Below the pieces are notes generated by a model. It ran no database searches. It saw only the letters and a list, made by a program, of their open reading frames with translations, and was not told where the DNA came from. Source: Actinacidiphila oryziradicis (GTDB taxonomy: Bacteria; Actinomycetota; Actinomycetes; Streptomycetales; Streptomycetaceae). From it: a stretch of DNA of 64,000 nucleotides. Below are positions 17,236 to 25,770 of the stretch, one piece after another. Positions within the stretch are counted from its first letter, which is position 1; the number at the start of each line of letters is the position of its first letter. The translations under genes and the position numbers were made by a program. Where the stretch lies: assembly GCF_005047355.1 (NCBI RefSeq), contig NZ_SUMC01000034.1, positions 1-64,000 of the forward strand, read 5' to 3'.

Positions 17236-17682
17236 CTACGCGGTCGCCAGGGATACCTCGGTGGACTTCACCAGCGCTACCACCGGGGATCCCTCCGCCA
17301 GCCCCAGTTCCTCTGCCGCCTCCCGGGTGATCACCGCCGTCATCTCCGCGCCCTCCACCGCCACCTTCACCGACGCCATCACATTCCCCGCGACCACTGA
17401 CTCCACCGTTCCGGGGATCTTGTTGCGGATACTCAACCCGTTCAGCCGTTCCAGCGGGCCCGTGGCCAGCGCAACCTCCGTCGCCTTCACCAGCGCCCGC
17501 ACCTCGCTGCCCGGTTCGATGCCGAGCGCCTCCACCCCTTCCAGGGTCACCGCGGCGGTGATCACCCCGACCCCGGCCAGCCGGACCCGGACGGTGGCCA
17601 TCGCCTCCCCGGGGGTGATGGCGGTGACGACACCGGGCAGCTGGTTGCGGATGCTGAGACCGTGGCAGGGGGTGAGGCTCAT
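17236..17682 (-). CDS. Double-Mop (TOBE) molbindin
   Basis: 148 residues made of two tandem Mop domains, each opening with LSIRN(Q/K)xPG (residues 9-16 and about 81-88) and closing with an ALVKxTEVxLAT strand. This matches the di-Mop molbindins (ModG type) that store or buffer molybdate and tungstate in the cytoplasm. No DNA-binding or ABC domain is attached and no modABC genes are adjacent, so it is probably a storage protein. It converges on the permease gene. Confidence 0.88.
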   Translation of the reverse strand: MSLTPCHGLSIRNQLPGVVTAITPGEAMATVRVRLAGVGVITAAVTLEGVEALGIEPGSEVRALVKATEVALATGPLERLNGLSIRNKIPGTVESVVAGNVMASVKVAVEGAEMTAVITREAAEELGLAEGSPVVALVKSTEVSLATA

Positions 17683-17887
17683 AACAGGAGAGTAGACATT
17701 TAGGGCGTTTCCCGCCTGTGGAGCGCGGCGCCCGCCGTGTCAAGGTCACCGGCTGACTGACCCCTGCCGACCGCCCGCTTATGGCAGGCCCCCCGCACCG
17801 CCCGGGGCCTCTCATGAGAAGGTAGGTGAGATGAGCCCGGGGACCAGGTAGCCTCTGAACAGCACGGGACGGGCATCCGTGTCACGA

Positions 17888-17960
17888 GGGCCGTTAGCTC
17901 AATTGGCAGAGCAGTGGACTTTTAATCCATTGGTTGTGGGTTCGAGTCCCACACGGCCTA
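17888..17960 (+). tRNA. tRNA-Lys (anticodon TTT)
   Basis: A 73-nt cloverleaf. The acceptor GGGCCGT pairs with ACGGCCT (first pair G-T), the D-arm contains AGCTCAATTGGCAGAGC, the anticodon loop is CTTTTAA, and the T-arm is GTGGGTTCGAGTCCCAC. Genomic CC follows the discriminator A. Confidence 0.96.
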
Positions 17961-18000
17961 CCCGCAGGCGGTTGGTCTCGCCACCGCCGTCCTGCGTGAA

Positions 18001-18034
18001 CGCGCCTCAGGTGGTTTAGACCACCTGGGGCGCG
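18001..18034 (+). terminator. Terminator of tRNA-Lys
   Basis: A 15-bp stem (CGCGCCTCAGGTGGT against 18020-18034, one G-T pair) with a TTAG loop, 41 nt after the tRNA. Confidence 0.85.
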
Positions 18035-18609
18035 GCTTCGATTTCGGCCTCGTGCGTGAGCGATGCGTGAGCGGGCGGGCCGAGCGGAGGCGGATCACGT
18101 CTCGTCGCCGATCTGTACCTCATCGTGGCGAAGCCACCCGCGGCGAGTAAAAATGTGCGTTTTCAAGTCCACACACTGAGGCATACCTCATGCCTCTGAC
18201 ACTCGGGTGATGGCGTTCCAGCGCCAACGGCTCTCGCTATCCGGAAGCTTGGAACTCACCTCGCCGAGGGCGCCGCCGCCGAGGCTCGCAACGCGCTTCA
18301 CGGGCGTCGCCGACACCGCGCGCTATGCCGGAGGAGGCGCGCCGTATGGTCACTTGTTTGTCAATAGTAACTTCCACACCGTGTGCCTCTTGAAGCTCTC
18401 TGCCATGATTAGGATGATCGGAACACTCGATTCCCTTGGTGGACGCGGGCGTTCGGGCAACCCCACATCGCCCATGTGCCGTATTCCGGCTCGTATCTGT
18501 CGGAATCCGACAGGGTGCCCAGCCGGAATTTTCAAGCGCTCTCTTTTCCGGCCGGTCTGCTTCGCCCTGTCTCGGTCTGCTCCCCTCTCCCCCAGTTCTT
18601 GAGGATCCA
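18035..18609. other. Long leader region before the conservon
   Basis: 575 bases with no convincing gene. Included are a short hairpin GAGGCAT-ACCTC-ATGCCTC at 18178-18196 and a lower-GC stretch at 18350-18430 that probably contains the cvn promoter. Open frames here run antisense or out of bias. Confidence 0.45.
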
Positions 18610-20016
18610 ATGACACGACACATACCGGAGGCGGTGTTCTGGTGCCTTGTCGCCGGTGCGCTCGCGGGCTTGATCCTGTTGATACGCCAACACCAGATCA
18701 CCTCTGCGCTCCGCAGGCGCCTTGCGGCGACCGAAGAGAGCCTGCGCGGTCGTGATGAGGAGGCCCGGCACCTGGTCGACGTCCGTCTTCCCGCGTTGGA
18801 GGAGGCCCAGCACCAACCCCTGCCCGGACTTCTCGACAGGCGACTGTCCGGAACGGCGTACGCGCAGAGCCTGCAGCAGGTCGTGGACCTGTTCACCGGG
18901 GCCGCCGATACGGCACGATCCCGCGCCGACCACTCGACGAGGGCCACCCTCAAGGCGGCGATGCGCGCGCTGCAGGCCCTGGCGAACGAGCAGCAGCTGT
19001 CCATATCGGATATGCAGGACCGGCATGACAATCCCCACGTACTGCAGGATCTGCTGGAAATCGACCACGCCAACTCCCAGTTCGGCCGGAGGGCGCAGGC
19101 CATCGCCGTCCTCTGCGGTTCGTGGCCCGGGCGGCAGCGGGCCGCTTCGCCGCTGATCGACGTCGTACGCGGGGCGAAGTCGCGGATCCGCGACTACCAG
19201 CGCGTCGAGATCCACTCGCGGGTCGACATCGATGTGACCAGCCGGGCGGTGGAGCCGGTGGTCCTGGCGATAGCCGAGCTGCTGGACAATGCGGCGCGGC
19301 ACTCACAGCCCAACACGACGGTCGAGGTCAACATCCGGCCCGCGCACAACGGCACCTCCGTGGTGATCGACGACGCCGGCGTCGGCATGGACACGCGCGA
19401 GGTCGAGGAAGCGAGCCAGCGCTTGTCGGGCCGTGAGGACATCGACATCAACCGGCTCGGCGACCCTGCGCAGTTCGGCTTCGCCGTTATGGGTGTGCTC
19501 GCCGCTCGGTACGGGTTCAGCGTCTCGGTCGATACCCGGTCCCCCTACGGAGGTGTGCGAGCCGTGCTATTCCTGCCCAAGTCGCTCCTTGTCGGCGCGG
19601 GTTCCGACATAGCGGCCCCCGCCCGGCAGGCGCAGGCCCCCGTTGCGGTGTCCCTGCCGGCCACGGCGACCAGAGCCGTTGCCACGCCCGACGCCCCGGT
19701 AGCCCGGGCGGCGTCGCCACTGCCGAGCCCGGTGGAACCCGCGCCGGCCGCCCCCCTCTCCGCCGAGCCGGCGCCCTCAGCCGCCGCTGCGGCCTCGGCC
19801 ACCACCTCGTCCACTGCTGGAGGCCTGCCCAAGCGCCGCCGCCGAACCGCCGCCGAACCGGCAGCGGCCGTCCAGGAACCGGCTGTACCGCCCGGAGGCG
19901 AACCCGCGCCGACCCGCCCGGCTTACGAGACCGCCACCCGCATGGGTGCTTTTGCCCGCGGCACCCGTACGGGGCGCGCCGCAACTCCAGCTGATGAAGG
20001 GACCCCTCAAGAATGA
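18610..20016 (+). CDS. cvnA: Conservon sensor-kinase-like protein CvnA
   Basis: 468 residues; GAGG lies 5 nt before the ATG. One N-terminal membrane helix (VFWCLVAGALAGLILLI, residues 8-24) precedes a helical linker and an HATPase domain with N-box ELLDNAARHS (from about residue 223) and G-box DAGVGMD (about 255-261). The His-phosphorylation dimerisation segment of ordinary kinases is not evident, as in other CvnA proteins. A 130-residue Pro/Ala-rich tail with a KRRRR patch follows. It heads the cluster cvnA-B-C-D-P450-P450, in which every gene overlaps the next. By analogy with rarA-E/cvn9 it is part of a membrane complex that mimics a G-protein-coupled receptor and influences development or antibiotic production. 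Confidence 0.93.
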   Translation: MTRHIPEAVFWCLVAGALAGLILLIRQHQITSALRRRLAATEESLRGRDEEARHLVDVRLPALEEAQHQPLPGLLDRRLSGTAYAQSLQQVVDLFTGAADTARSRADHSTRATLKAAMRALQALANEQQLSISDMQDRHDNPHVLQDLLEIDHANSQFGRRAQAIAVLCGSWPGRQRAASPLIDVVRGAKSRIRDYQRVEIHSRVDIDVTSRAVEPVVLAIAELLDNAARHSQPNTTVEVNIRPAHNGTSVVIDDAGVGMDTREVEEASQRLSGREDIDINRLGDPAQFGFAVMGVLAARYGFSVSVDTRSPYGGVRAVLFLPKSLLVGAGSDIAAPARQAQAPVAVSLPATATRAVATPDAPVARAASPLPSPVEPAPAAPLSAEPAPSAAAAASATTSSTAGGLPKRRRRTAAEPAAAVQEPAVPPGGEPAPTRPAYETATRMGAFARGTRTGRAATPADEGTPQE

Positions 20017-20447
20017 ACGACCATATGGCCAACGAACTGGGCTGGATGCTCGACGAGGTCCTGAAGGTGCCGGAGGCGCGCCACGCGATCCTGCTTTCCG
20101 CGGACGGGATGCTCCGGTCCCACTCCCAGGGCATCTCCCGTGACGAGGCCGAGCGGCAGGCTGCCGCGCTGTCGGGCCTGCAGTCGATCAGCCGCAGTAC
20201 CGCCGAGTTCTGCGCCCCGGAGTCCTCGCCCTGGCAGCAGACCCTGGTCGAGTTCGCCGACGGGTACGTCTTCCTGGTCGCCGCCGGGGCGGGTGCGTAC
20301 CTGGCGGTCTCCTCCACACAGCACGTGGACATGGAGACGGTCACCTACCGCATGCACAAGCTGGTCGACCGGCTGGGCAAGGAGCTGACCAGCCCACCGC
20401 GCCTGGACGCGGCCCTCTCCCAGCCGAGTATCAGCGGTCCGTCATGA
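20013..20447 (+). CDS. cvnB: Roadblock/LC7-domain protein CvnB
   Basis: A 144-residue roadblock/LC7 protein (AILLSADGMLRSHSQGISRDEAERQAAALSGLQSIS). It is coupled to cvnA by an ATGA overlap. CvnB-type proteins bind CvnA and act on the CvnD GTPase in conservon complexes; the domain is related to MglB, a GTPase-activating protein. Cytoplasmic, probably membrane-recruited through CvnA. Confidence 0.93.
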   Translation: MNDHMANELGWMLDEVLKVPEARHAILLSADGMLRSHSQGISRDEAERQAAALSGLQSISRSTAEFCAPESSPWQQTLVEFADGYVFLVAAGAGAYLAVSSTQHVDMETVTYRMHKLVDRLGKELTSPPRLDAALSQPSISGPS

Positions 20448-20803
20448 CCCCGCCGCGCAAGCGCGAGCGTGGACTGGTACGGCCGTATGTCGTCACTGAC
20501 GGCCGTGCCCATCCGACGCGCAACACACTCGACCTGGTGACGCTCGTGACGGCCGTGAGTAATCGCCCGCTGAGCGGGCTGAGCCCGGAAAAGCGCGGCG
20601 TCATGGAGCTGTGTCGAGGAGGCGCGCTGTCGGTCGCCGAAGTGGCAGGGCACCTGACGCTGGCGATCAGCGTCACCAAGGTGGTGCTCAGCGATCTGAT
20701 CGACAGCGGTCACATCACCGCCCGGGCTTCGATCCCCAAGGCTCAACTCCCCGAGGCCCAGATTTTGCAGGAGGTGCTCGATGGGCTCCGCTCCCGTCTC
20801 TGA
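20444..20803 (+). CDS. cvnC: DUF742 protein CvnC
   Basis: A 119-residue DUF742 protein with a predicted winged-helix core. Blocks RGLVRPYVVTDGRAHPTRN at the N terminus and LSVAEVAGHLTLAISVTKVVLSDLIDSGHI (residues about 59-88) are the family hallmarks. It overlaps cvnB by four bases and cvnD by 23. It has no DNA-binding role proven in conservons; CvnC is part of the cytoplasmic complex. Confidence 0.93.
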   Translation: MTPPRKRERGLVRPYVVTDGRAHPTRNTLDLVTLVTAVSNRPLSGLSPEKRGVMELCRGGALSVAEVAGHLTLAISVTKVVLSDLIDSGHITARASIPKAQLPEAQILQEVLDGLRSRL

Positions 20804-21386
20804 CCACGTCTATGTCTCGGACACGGTCAGGACCGCGGTCAAGGTTCTGATCGTGGGACATTTCGCGGTCGGCAAGACCACGTTCGTCGGGACCCTGTCC
20901 GAGATCAAGCCGCTGCGCACCGAGGAGACCATGACGCAGGCCGGAGCGCTCATCGACGACCTGGCCGGAATCCCGAACAAGACCACCACCACCGTCGCCA
21001 TGGACTTCGGCCGCCTCACCCTCAGCGAGCACCTGGTGCTGTACCTGTTCGGTGCCCCCGGCCAGAAACGCTTCACCCAGCTGTGGAAGGACATGATGTA
21101 CGGGGCGCTGGGCGCGCTGGTGCTCGCGGACACCCGGCGGCTGGACCAGTCCTTCGACATCATGGGCCTGCTCGAGGAGCACGGCATGCCGTACGCCGTC
21201 GCCGTCAACCAGTTCGACGGCGCACCGGTCTTCCCTGAGGAGGAGATACGGGAGGCCCTCGACCTGCTCCCCGAAACCCCCCTCGTCACCTGCGACGCCC
21301 GCGACACCGCCTCCTCCACCAAGGCGCTGATCTCCCTCGTGGAGCACCTCCAGACCCGTACCGCGCCCGCCCAGGAGCACAGATGA
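20781..21386 (+). CDS. cvnD: Conservon GTPase CvnD
   Basis: A 201-residue small GTPase. G1 is G26-HFAVGKT33, G3 is FGAPGQ near residue 90 and G4 is NQFD near residue 143. The NKxD motif reads NQFD, as is usual for this group. It is related to MglA/Ras-like switches and to the Galpha-like member of the conservon. The ATG lies inside cvnC with AGGAGG 8 bases upstream. The next P450 gene overlaps its stop by four bases. Confidence 0.93.
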   Translation: MGSAPVSDHVYVSDTVRTAVKVLIVGHFAVGKTTFVGTLSEIKPLRTEETMTQAGALIDDLAGIPNKTTTTVAMDFGRLTLSEHLVLYLFGAPGQKRFTQLWKDMMYGALGALVLADTRRLDQSFDIMGLLEEHGMPYAVAVNQFDGAPVFPEEEIREALDLLPETPLVTCDARDTASSTKALISLVEHLQTRTAPAQEHR

Positions 21387-22819
21387 CCACTCCCGCCCCC
21401 GTACCGGGCGCGGTGCCGCCGCCCGGGTGCCCGGCCCACACCGGCCATGACAACGACGCGCCCGGCACGAGCACGGCCGCACAACTGTACGGACCGGAGT
21501 TCGCCGCCGACCCCGGCGCGACCTACGCGCGGTTGCGCAAGCACGGGTCCGTCACCCCGGTGGAGATCGCCCCCGGTGTCCGCGCCTCGCTCGTCATCGG
21601 CTACGAGACCGCCCTGGAAGTGCTGCGCAGCCCGGAGCGGTTCAGCAAGGACCCGCGCCGGTGGCGCGCCCTCGCCAATGGCACGGTGCCGGCGGACAGC
21701 CCGGTCGTACCGATGATGATGTACCGGCCGAACGCTCTGTGGACCGACGGTGACGATCATGCTCGGCTGCGCGGGGCGATCACCGACAGCCTCGCCCGCG
21801 TGGACCCGAACGCGCTGCGCGGCTATGTCGAGCACAGCGCCGACACCCTCATCGACCGGATCGGTCCGAAGGGGGAGGCGGATCTCCTCGGCGAATACGG
21901 CGCCATCCTGCCTCTGCTCGTCTTCAACCGGATGTTCGGCTGCCCACCCGACATCGGGGAGAAGCTGGTCTTCGGCATGTCCGGGATCTTCGACGCCGAC
22001 GCCGACTCCGAGAAGGCGAACATGGTGCTCGTCGAGGGTGTCGCCGAGCTGGTCTCGCTCAAGCGCAAGACGCCGAAGGCGGATGTGACGTCCTGGATGA
22101 TGGCCCACCCCGCGCAGCTCACCGATGAGGAGATGATGCATCAGCTCGTCGTACTCATGGGTGCGGGCACGGAGCCGCAACAGAACCTGATCTGCAACGG
22201 GCTGCGCCTGTTGCTGTCCGACGACCGGTTCGCCGGCGACCTGGCCGGTGGCAGCCTCCCCGTGGAGGACGCGCTCGACGAGGTGCTGTGGACGGACCCG
22301 CCGATGGCGAACTACGCCATCCACTACCCGCTCAACGACCTGACGCTCGACGGCACCCTACTGCGCGAGGGCGAGCCGATCCTGATCAGCCTGGCCGCCG
22401 CGAACACCGACCCCGGCCTGGTCGCCGACCGGCGCGGCGGCAACCGCGCGCATCTGGCGTGGAGCGCGGGCCCACACACCTGCCCTGCCAAGAGCCCGGC
22501 CCGGCTGATCGCCGCGGTCGCGGTGGAGAAACTCCTCGACCGGCTTCCGGATGTGCAACTCGCGACCGGGGTAGAGCGGTTGGAGTGGCGGCAGGGTCCC
22601 TTTCACCGGGCACTGGCCGCTCTGCCAGTGCGCTTTCCCCCGATTACCGTGCGGGTCGCCACGGACACACCTTCTGGAGTCAGCGAATGGAACCCGAATC
22701 CCGCCCCGTCGTCATCGACCCCTCCGGCAGTGACATCCACGGAGAGGGAGCCCGCTTCCGCGAACACGGACCGGCAACACTGGTGGAGCTTCCTGGGCAG
22801 GTGGTGGCGTGGGCAGTAA
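21383..22819 (+). CDS. Cytochrome P450 without ExxR, CYP157-like
   Basis: A 478-residue P450 fold with I-helix VLMGAGTEPQQN and a haem-ligand loop WSAGPHTCPAKSPA (Cys367). The K-helix, normally ExxR, reads D299-E-V-L-W303 followed by TDPP. S. coelicolor CYP157C1 is known to have EQSLW at this place, so this is very probably the CYP157 family, in which Cys is the only invariant residue left. Its role is unproven, perhaps a partner or regulator of the CYP154 beside it. After the domain end a 55-residue Pro/Ser/Trp tail continues 133 nt into the next gene. Confidence 0.88.
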   Translation: MTTPAPVPGAVPPPGCPAHTGHDNDAPGTSTAAQLYGPEFAADPGATYARLRKHGSVTPVEIAPGVRASLVIGYETALEVLRSPERFSKDPRRWRALANGTVPADSPVVPMMMYRPNALWTDGDDHARLRGAITDSLARVDPNALRGYVEHSADTLIDRIGPKGEADLLGEYGAILPLLVFNRMFGCPPDIGEKLVFGMSGIFDADADSEKANMVLVEGVAELVSLKRKTPKADVTSWMMAHPAQLTDEEMMHQLVVLMGAGTEPQQNLICNGLRLLLSDDRFAGDLAGGSLPVEDALDEVLWTDPPMANYAIHYPLNDLTLDGTLLREGEPILISLAAANTDPGLVADRRGGNRAHLAWSAGPHTCPAKSPARLIAAVAVEKLLDRLPDVQLATGVERLEWRQGPFHRALAALPVRFPPITVRVATDTPSGVSEWNPNPAPSSSTPPAVTSTEREPASANTDRQHWWSFLGRWWRGQ

Positions 22820-23934
22820 CTGACCAAGCCCTGCTCAAGGAACTGCTCACCGACCCTCGCGTATCGAAGGACCCCCGCCAGCACTGGACCGCGTGGGCCA
22901 ACGGAGAGATCACCCCGGAGTGGCCGCTGTTCACCTGGGTCGCGGTGACGAACATGTTCACCGCCTACGGGGGCGACCACCGGCGGCTGCGAAAGCTGGT
23001 CTCCACAGCGTTCACCGCGCGCCGTACCGAGGCCCTGCGCCCGCGCATCGAGGTCATGGCAGCCGACCTGCTCGACGGCCTCGCCGCCTCCCCCCGGGGG
23101 GAGGCGGTGGACCTGCGCGAGGAGTACTGCTACCCGATCCCGATCCAGGTGATCTGCGAGCTCTTCGGTGTCTCTAATGAGGACACACGCAAGGAGCTGC
23201 GCCGTTTGGTGGACAGCATCTTCAACACCGCCGCCACTCCGGAGGAGGCCGCGGCCACCTTCCAGGGCATGCACACCGTCCTGTCCGATCTCGTCGCTCT
23301 GAAGCGGAAGACCCCGGGCGACGACATCACCAGCGGGCTCATCGCCGCCCGGGAGGAGGACGGCTCGCGACTGACCGAGGGCGAACTGGTCGACACCCTG
23401 CTGCTGATGATCAGCGCAGGGCACGAGACCACGGTCAATCTGCTCGACAACGCGATCCATGCCATGCTCACCCACCCGGACCAGCTCGAACTGGTCCGGG
23501 TGGGCCGGGCCTCCTGGAACGATGTGATCGAGGAGACGCTGCGTGCCGAGGCGCCGGTGGCGAGCCTGCCCCTGCGTTACGCGGTCGACGACATCGAGTC
23601 CGGCGGGGTGACCTTCAAGAAGGGCGATGCGATCCTCGCCGCCTACGCCGCGGCTGGACGCAGTCCGGCGTTTCACGGGGCGGACGCAGACCGCTTCGAC
23701 GTCACCCGGGTCAACAAGGAACACCTCGCCTTCGGGCACGGCGTCCACTTCTGCCTCGGGGCACCCCTGGCCCGCCTGGAAGCCGCGATCGCGCTCCCCG
23801 CCCTCTTCCGGCGCTTTCCGGACCTGGCGCTGGCCGTCCCGGCGGACGAGCTGCTTCCCGTGGAGTCGTTCATCTCCAACGGTCACCGCAGCCTGCCCGT
23901 TCACCTGGACGGAGCGACGCGGGAAGCCGGCTGA
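22687..23934 (+). CDS. Cytochrome P450, CYP154-like
   Basis: A 415-residue P450 with all classical motifs: I-helix MISAGHETTVN, K-helix EETLR, and haem loop FGHGVHFCLG with Cys356. This is the partner always found after CYP157 in conservons, and CYP154 members oxidise macrolide aglycones, steroids or flavonoids in vitro. The native substrate is unknown. The ATG at 22687 lies 133 nt before the stop of the preceding P450 in another frame. No ferredoxin gene is adjacent. The conservon transcript ends at the hairpin after this gene. Confidence 0.92.
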   Translation: MEPESRPVVIDPSGSDIHGEGARFREHGPATLVELPGQVVAWAVTDQALLKELLTDPRVSKDPRQHWTAWANGEITPEWPLFTWVAVTNMFTAYGGDHRRLRKLVSTAFTARRTEALRPRIEVMAADLLDGLAASPRGEAVDLREEYCYPIPIQVICELFGVSNEDTRKELRRLVDSIFNTAATPEEAAATFQGMHTVLSDLVALKRKTPGDDITSGLIAAREEDGSRLTEGELVDTLLLMISAGHETTVNLLDNAIHAMLTHPDQLELVRVGRASWNDVIEETLRAEAPVASLPLRYAVDDIESGGVTFKKGDAILAAYAAAGRSPAFHGADADRFDVTRVNKEHLAFGHGVHFCLGAPLARLEAAIALPALFRRFPDLALAVPADELLPVESFISNGHRSLPVHLDGATREAG

Positions 23935-23970
23935 CCGGCTCCGTCGTACAGTGTCCTGCTGAAGGATCAG

Positions 23971-24008
23971 CGCCCCGCCCGCGAGCATGACTCACGGGCG
24001 GGGCGTTT
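23971..24008 (+). terminator. Terminator of the conservon operon
   Basis: CGCCCCGCCCG (23971-23981) pairs with CGGGCGGGGCG (23995-24005), followed by TTT. The 11-bp stem starts 37 nt after the last P450. Confidence 0.85.
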
Positions 24009-24017
24009 GGCACAGCC

Positions 24018-24473
24018 ACCTACACCGACTTCGACGCCCTGCCGCGGCGTGAGCGGAACATGACCCGTTTCATCTTCCTCGACGAATCAGCCCGCACCCT
24101 CTACGACGACTGGGAAGCCATCGCCCGCACCAGCGTCGCCGCCCTGCGCCTGTACGCCGGTCAGCACCCCCACGACCCCCAGCTCGCCGAACTCATCGGC
24201 GAACTCTCCTTGCGCGACCCCGACTTCCGCAGCTGGTGGGCTGACCACGACATCCAGCGCCGTACGTACGGCACCAAACACTTCCACCACCCGTTGGTCG
24301 GCGACCTCACCCTCGACTACGAAGCTCTGGCCGTCACCGGCGACTGCGACCAGATCCTCGGCATCTACAGCGCGGAACCCGGCACCCCCTCCGAGCAGGC
24401 GCTGCGCCTCCTCGCCAGTTGGACCAGCGAACCAGCCACCCCGCACCGTCCTCACCTCTCGCCCCCGCGCTGA
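24018..24473 (+). pseudogene. 3' part of an MmyB-type XRE regulator
   Basis: From TYTDFDALPRRERN at 24018, continuing past the ATG at 24060, the frame matches the ligand-binding (MmyB-like) half of the intact regulator at 53999-54898: FIFLDESARTLYDDWE against FMFLDETARELYREWE, DFRSWWADHDI against EFRSWWADHNV, and FHHPLVGDLTLDYE against YHHPLVGDMTLAYE. The N-terminal helix-turn-helix (about 160 residues) is absent; the sequence before 24018 is the conservon terminator. The remaining open frame of 137 residues cannot bind DNA. It may still be translated from 24060. Confidence 0.82.
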
Positions 24474-24534
24474 GACACAGCTGCGGCGGCCGACCCCATC
24501 GCATCTGGGGTCGGCCGCCGTCGTGCGGAATATG

Positions 24535-25152
24535 TCAGGCGTTGGGGTCGAACGGAATTCCGGAAGGCATGGAGTTGGCGAGGGTGGAGTTGAAGGTGCC
24601 GTCCGTGATTTTGATGGTGGCCGAGCCGAAATTGGCGTTCATAAGTTTGTCGCGAAAACCGGCCGGGTATCCTTCCCAGCCGACGAGGCGCGGGTAGAAC
24701 CAGCCGCCGGTGGCGTTCTCCGGCGGTTCGTCGTTGGTGTTCGCGAAGCGGAAGTCGTGAGTTGAGACGCCGTCCTTGTGGTAGACGATCTTCGGGTGGG
24801 TTCCGTCGAAGCGCACCGACGAGGCGGCAGACACCTGATAGCTGGTGTGCTGCGACACCGAGACGTACTGGACCTGGTTGTTGTTGATCCACACCACGAC
24901 GTGCTCCCAGTCGTGCCTGTGCCCAATGGCCGCGGGCCCCAGAGTGGCCTGGTCCTTCTCGAAGTAGCTGGCGTACACGACCGCGCACCAGCCGTTGTTG
25001 CACTTCTCGCGCGAGTACGTGTTGGCGTTCGCCAGTTGGGCGTAGTCGTGGCAGTGGCCGTTCACATCTCCGCCCAGGGACAGGCCGGGGTTGATGGTGC
25101 CGTCCGCGCCGATGGCGGCGGTGGCGTAGCAGCTGTGCGGCTCGGCCAGAAC
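24535..25152 (-). pseudogene. NPP1-type necrosis-inducing protein, 5' truncated
   Basis: About 200 residues of an NLP/NPP1 protein on the minus strand. It keeps the diagnostic heptapeptide block GHRHDWEHVVVW, the earlier HCHDYAQLANANTYSREKCNNGWCAVVYASYFEKD with conserved Cys, and a full C terminus. Upstream of EPHSCYATAAIG the frame turns into the antisense of an MFS gene, so the signal peptide and first about 30-50 mature residues are gone. Without export it would be non-functional. NPP1 proteins are secreted cytolysins of plant-associated microbes. Confidence 0.83.
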
Positions 25153-25719
25153 ACCAGTTTTTACACCATCTCGGTATTCTGCCTCTCGTACGCCACCACG
25201 ACCCTGGGCATGCGGAACTGGGTCACGCTCACCGCGCTGCTGGTCGGATCCGCTGCGGCCGCCATCGCATCGCCCTTCTGGGGAGCCCTGGCCGACCGGC
25301 ACGGCTACACCGGGATCATGACAGGCAGCCTGGTCGCCTCCGCTCTTCTGGCCTTCCCGCTCTTCATGGCTTTCGACTCGAAGTCGGCACTGCTCATCGT
25401 GGTCACGACCACGGTGATGATCGCGGGTGTCAACGCCTCCAACGACGCGATCCAACCCGGTTACTTCACCGCTATGTTCGGCACCCGGATCCGCTACAGC
25501 GGCGTCTCGATCGGACGAGAAGGTGGCACGATCATCGGCGGCGGGCTGGCCCCTCTGATCGCGACAGCGCTGTTCGCGCGAGCCGGCCACTGGTGGCCGG
25601 TCGCGGGCTGGATCGTGCTCACCAGCGTGGCGGGAATCGTGGGCGCGCGCTTGGCGCGACCGATCCCGGCGGCGCGTGAGGTGCCCGTGGGTGTCGCGCC
25701 GACCACGGCGGTGCGGTAA
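25147..25719 (+). pseudogene. MFS transporter, C-terminal half only
   Basis: About 190 residues equal to helices 7-12 of a metabolite:H+ symporter of the MFS (FCLSYATTTLGMRNWV, SPFWGALADRHGYTG with the mid-loop motif, GTRIRYSGVSIGREGGTIIGGGLAPLIA). The frame extends left only as antisense of the NPP1 gene. Helices 1-6 are missing, so it is not a working carrier. Both truncated genes lose their 5' ends at the same point near 25150. Confidence 0.83.
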
Positions 25720-25770
25720 CCGTCATACGGCCGGGGTTTTCGGGGAACCGGGAAACCCCGGTCAGCGCGG

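Noticed and set aside
22288..22686. N-terminal extension of the second P450
   Set aside because: It would run out of frame through the haem region of the first P450; homology starts at MEPESRPVVI.
24535..25590. The NPP1 frame as a 351-residue protein
   Set aside because: The N-terminal 150 residues are the antisense of the MFS relic, without a signal peptide.
24778..25719. The MFS frame as a 313-residue full-length gene
   Set aside because: Codons before 25147 are only the antisense of NPP1; transporter homology begins at helix 7.
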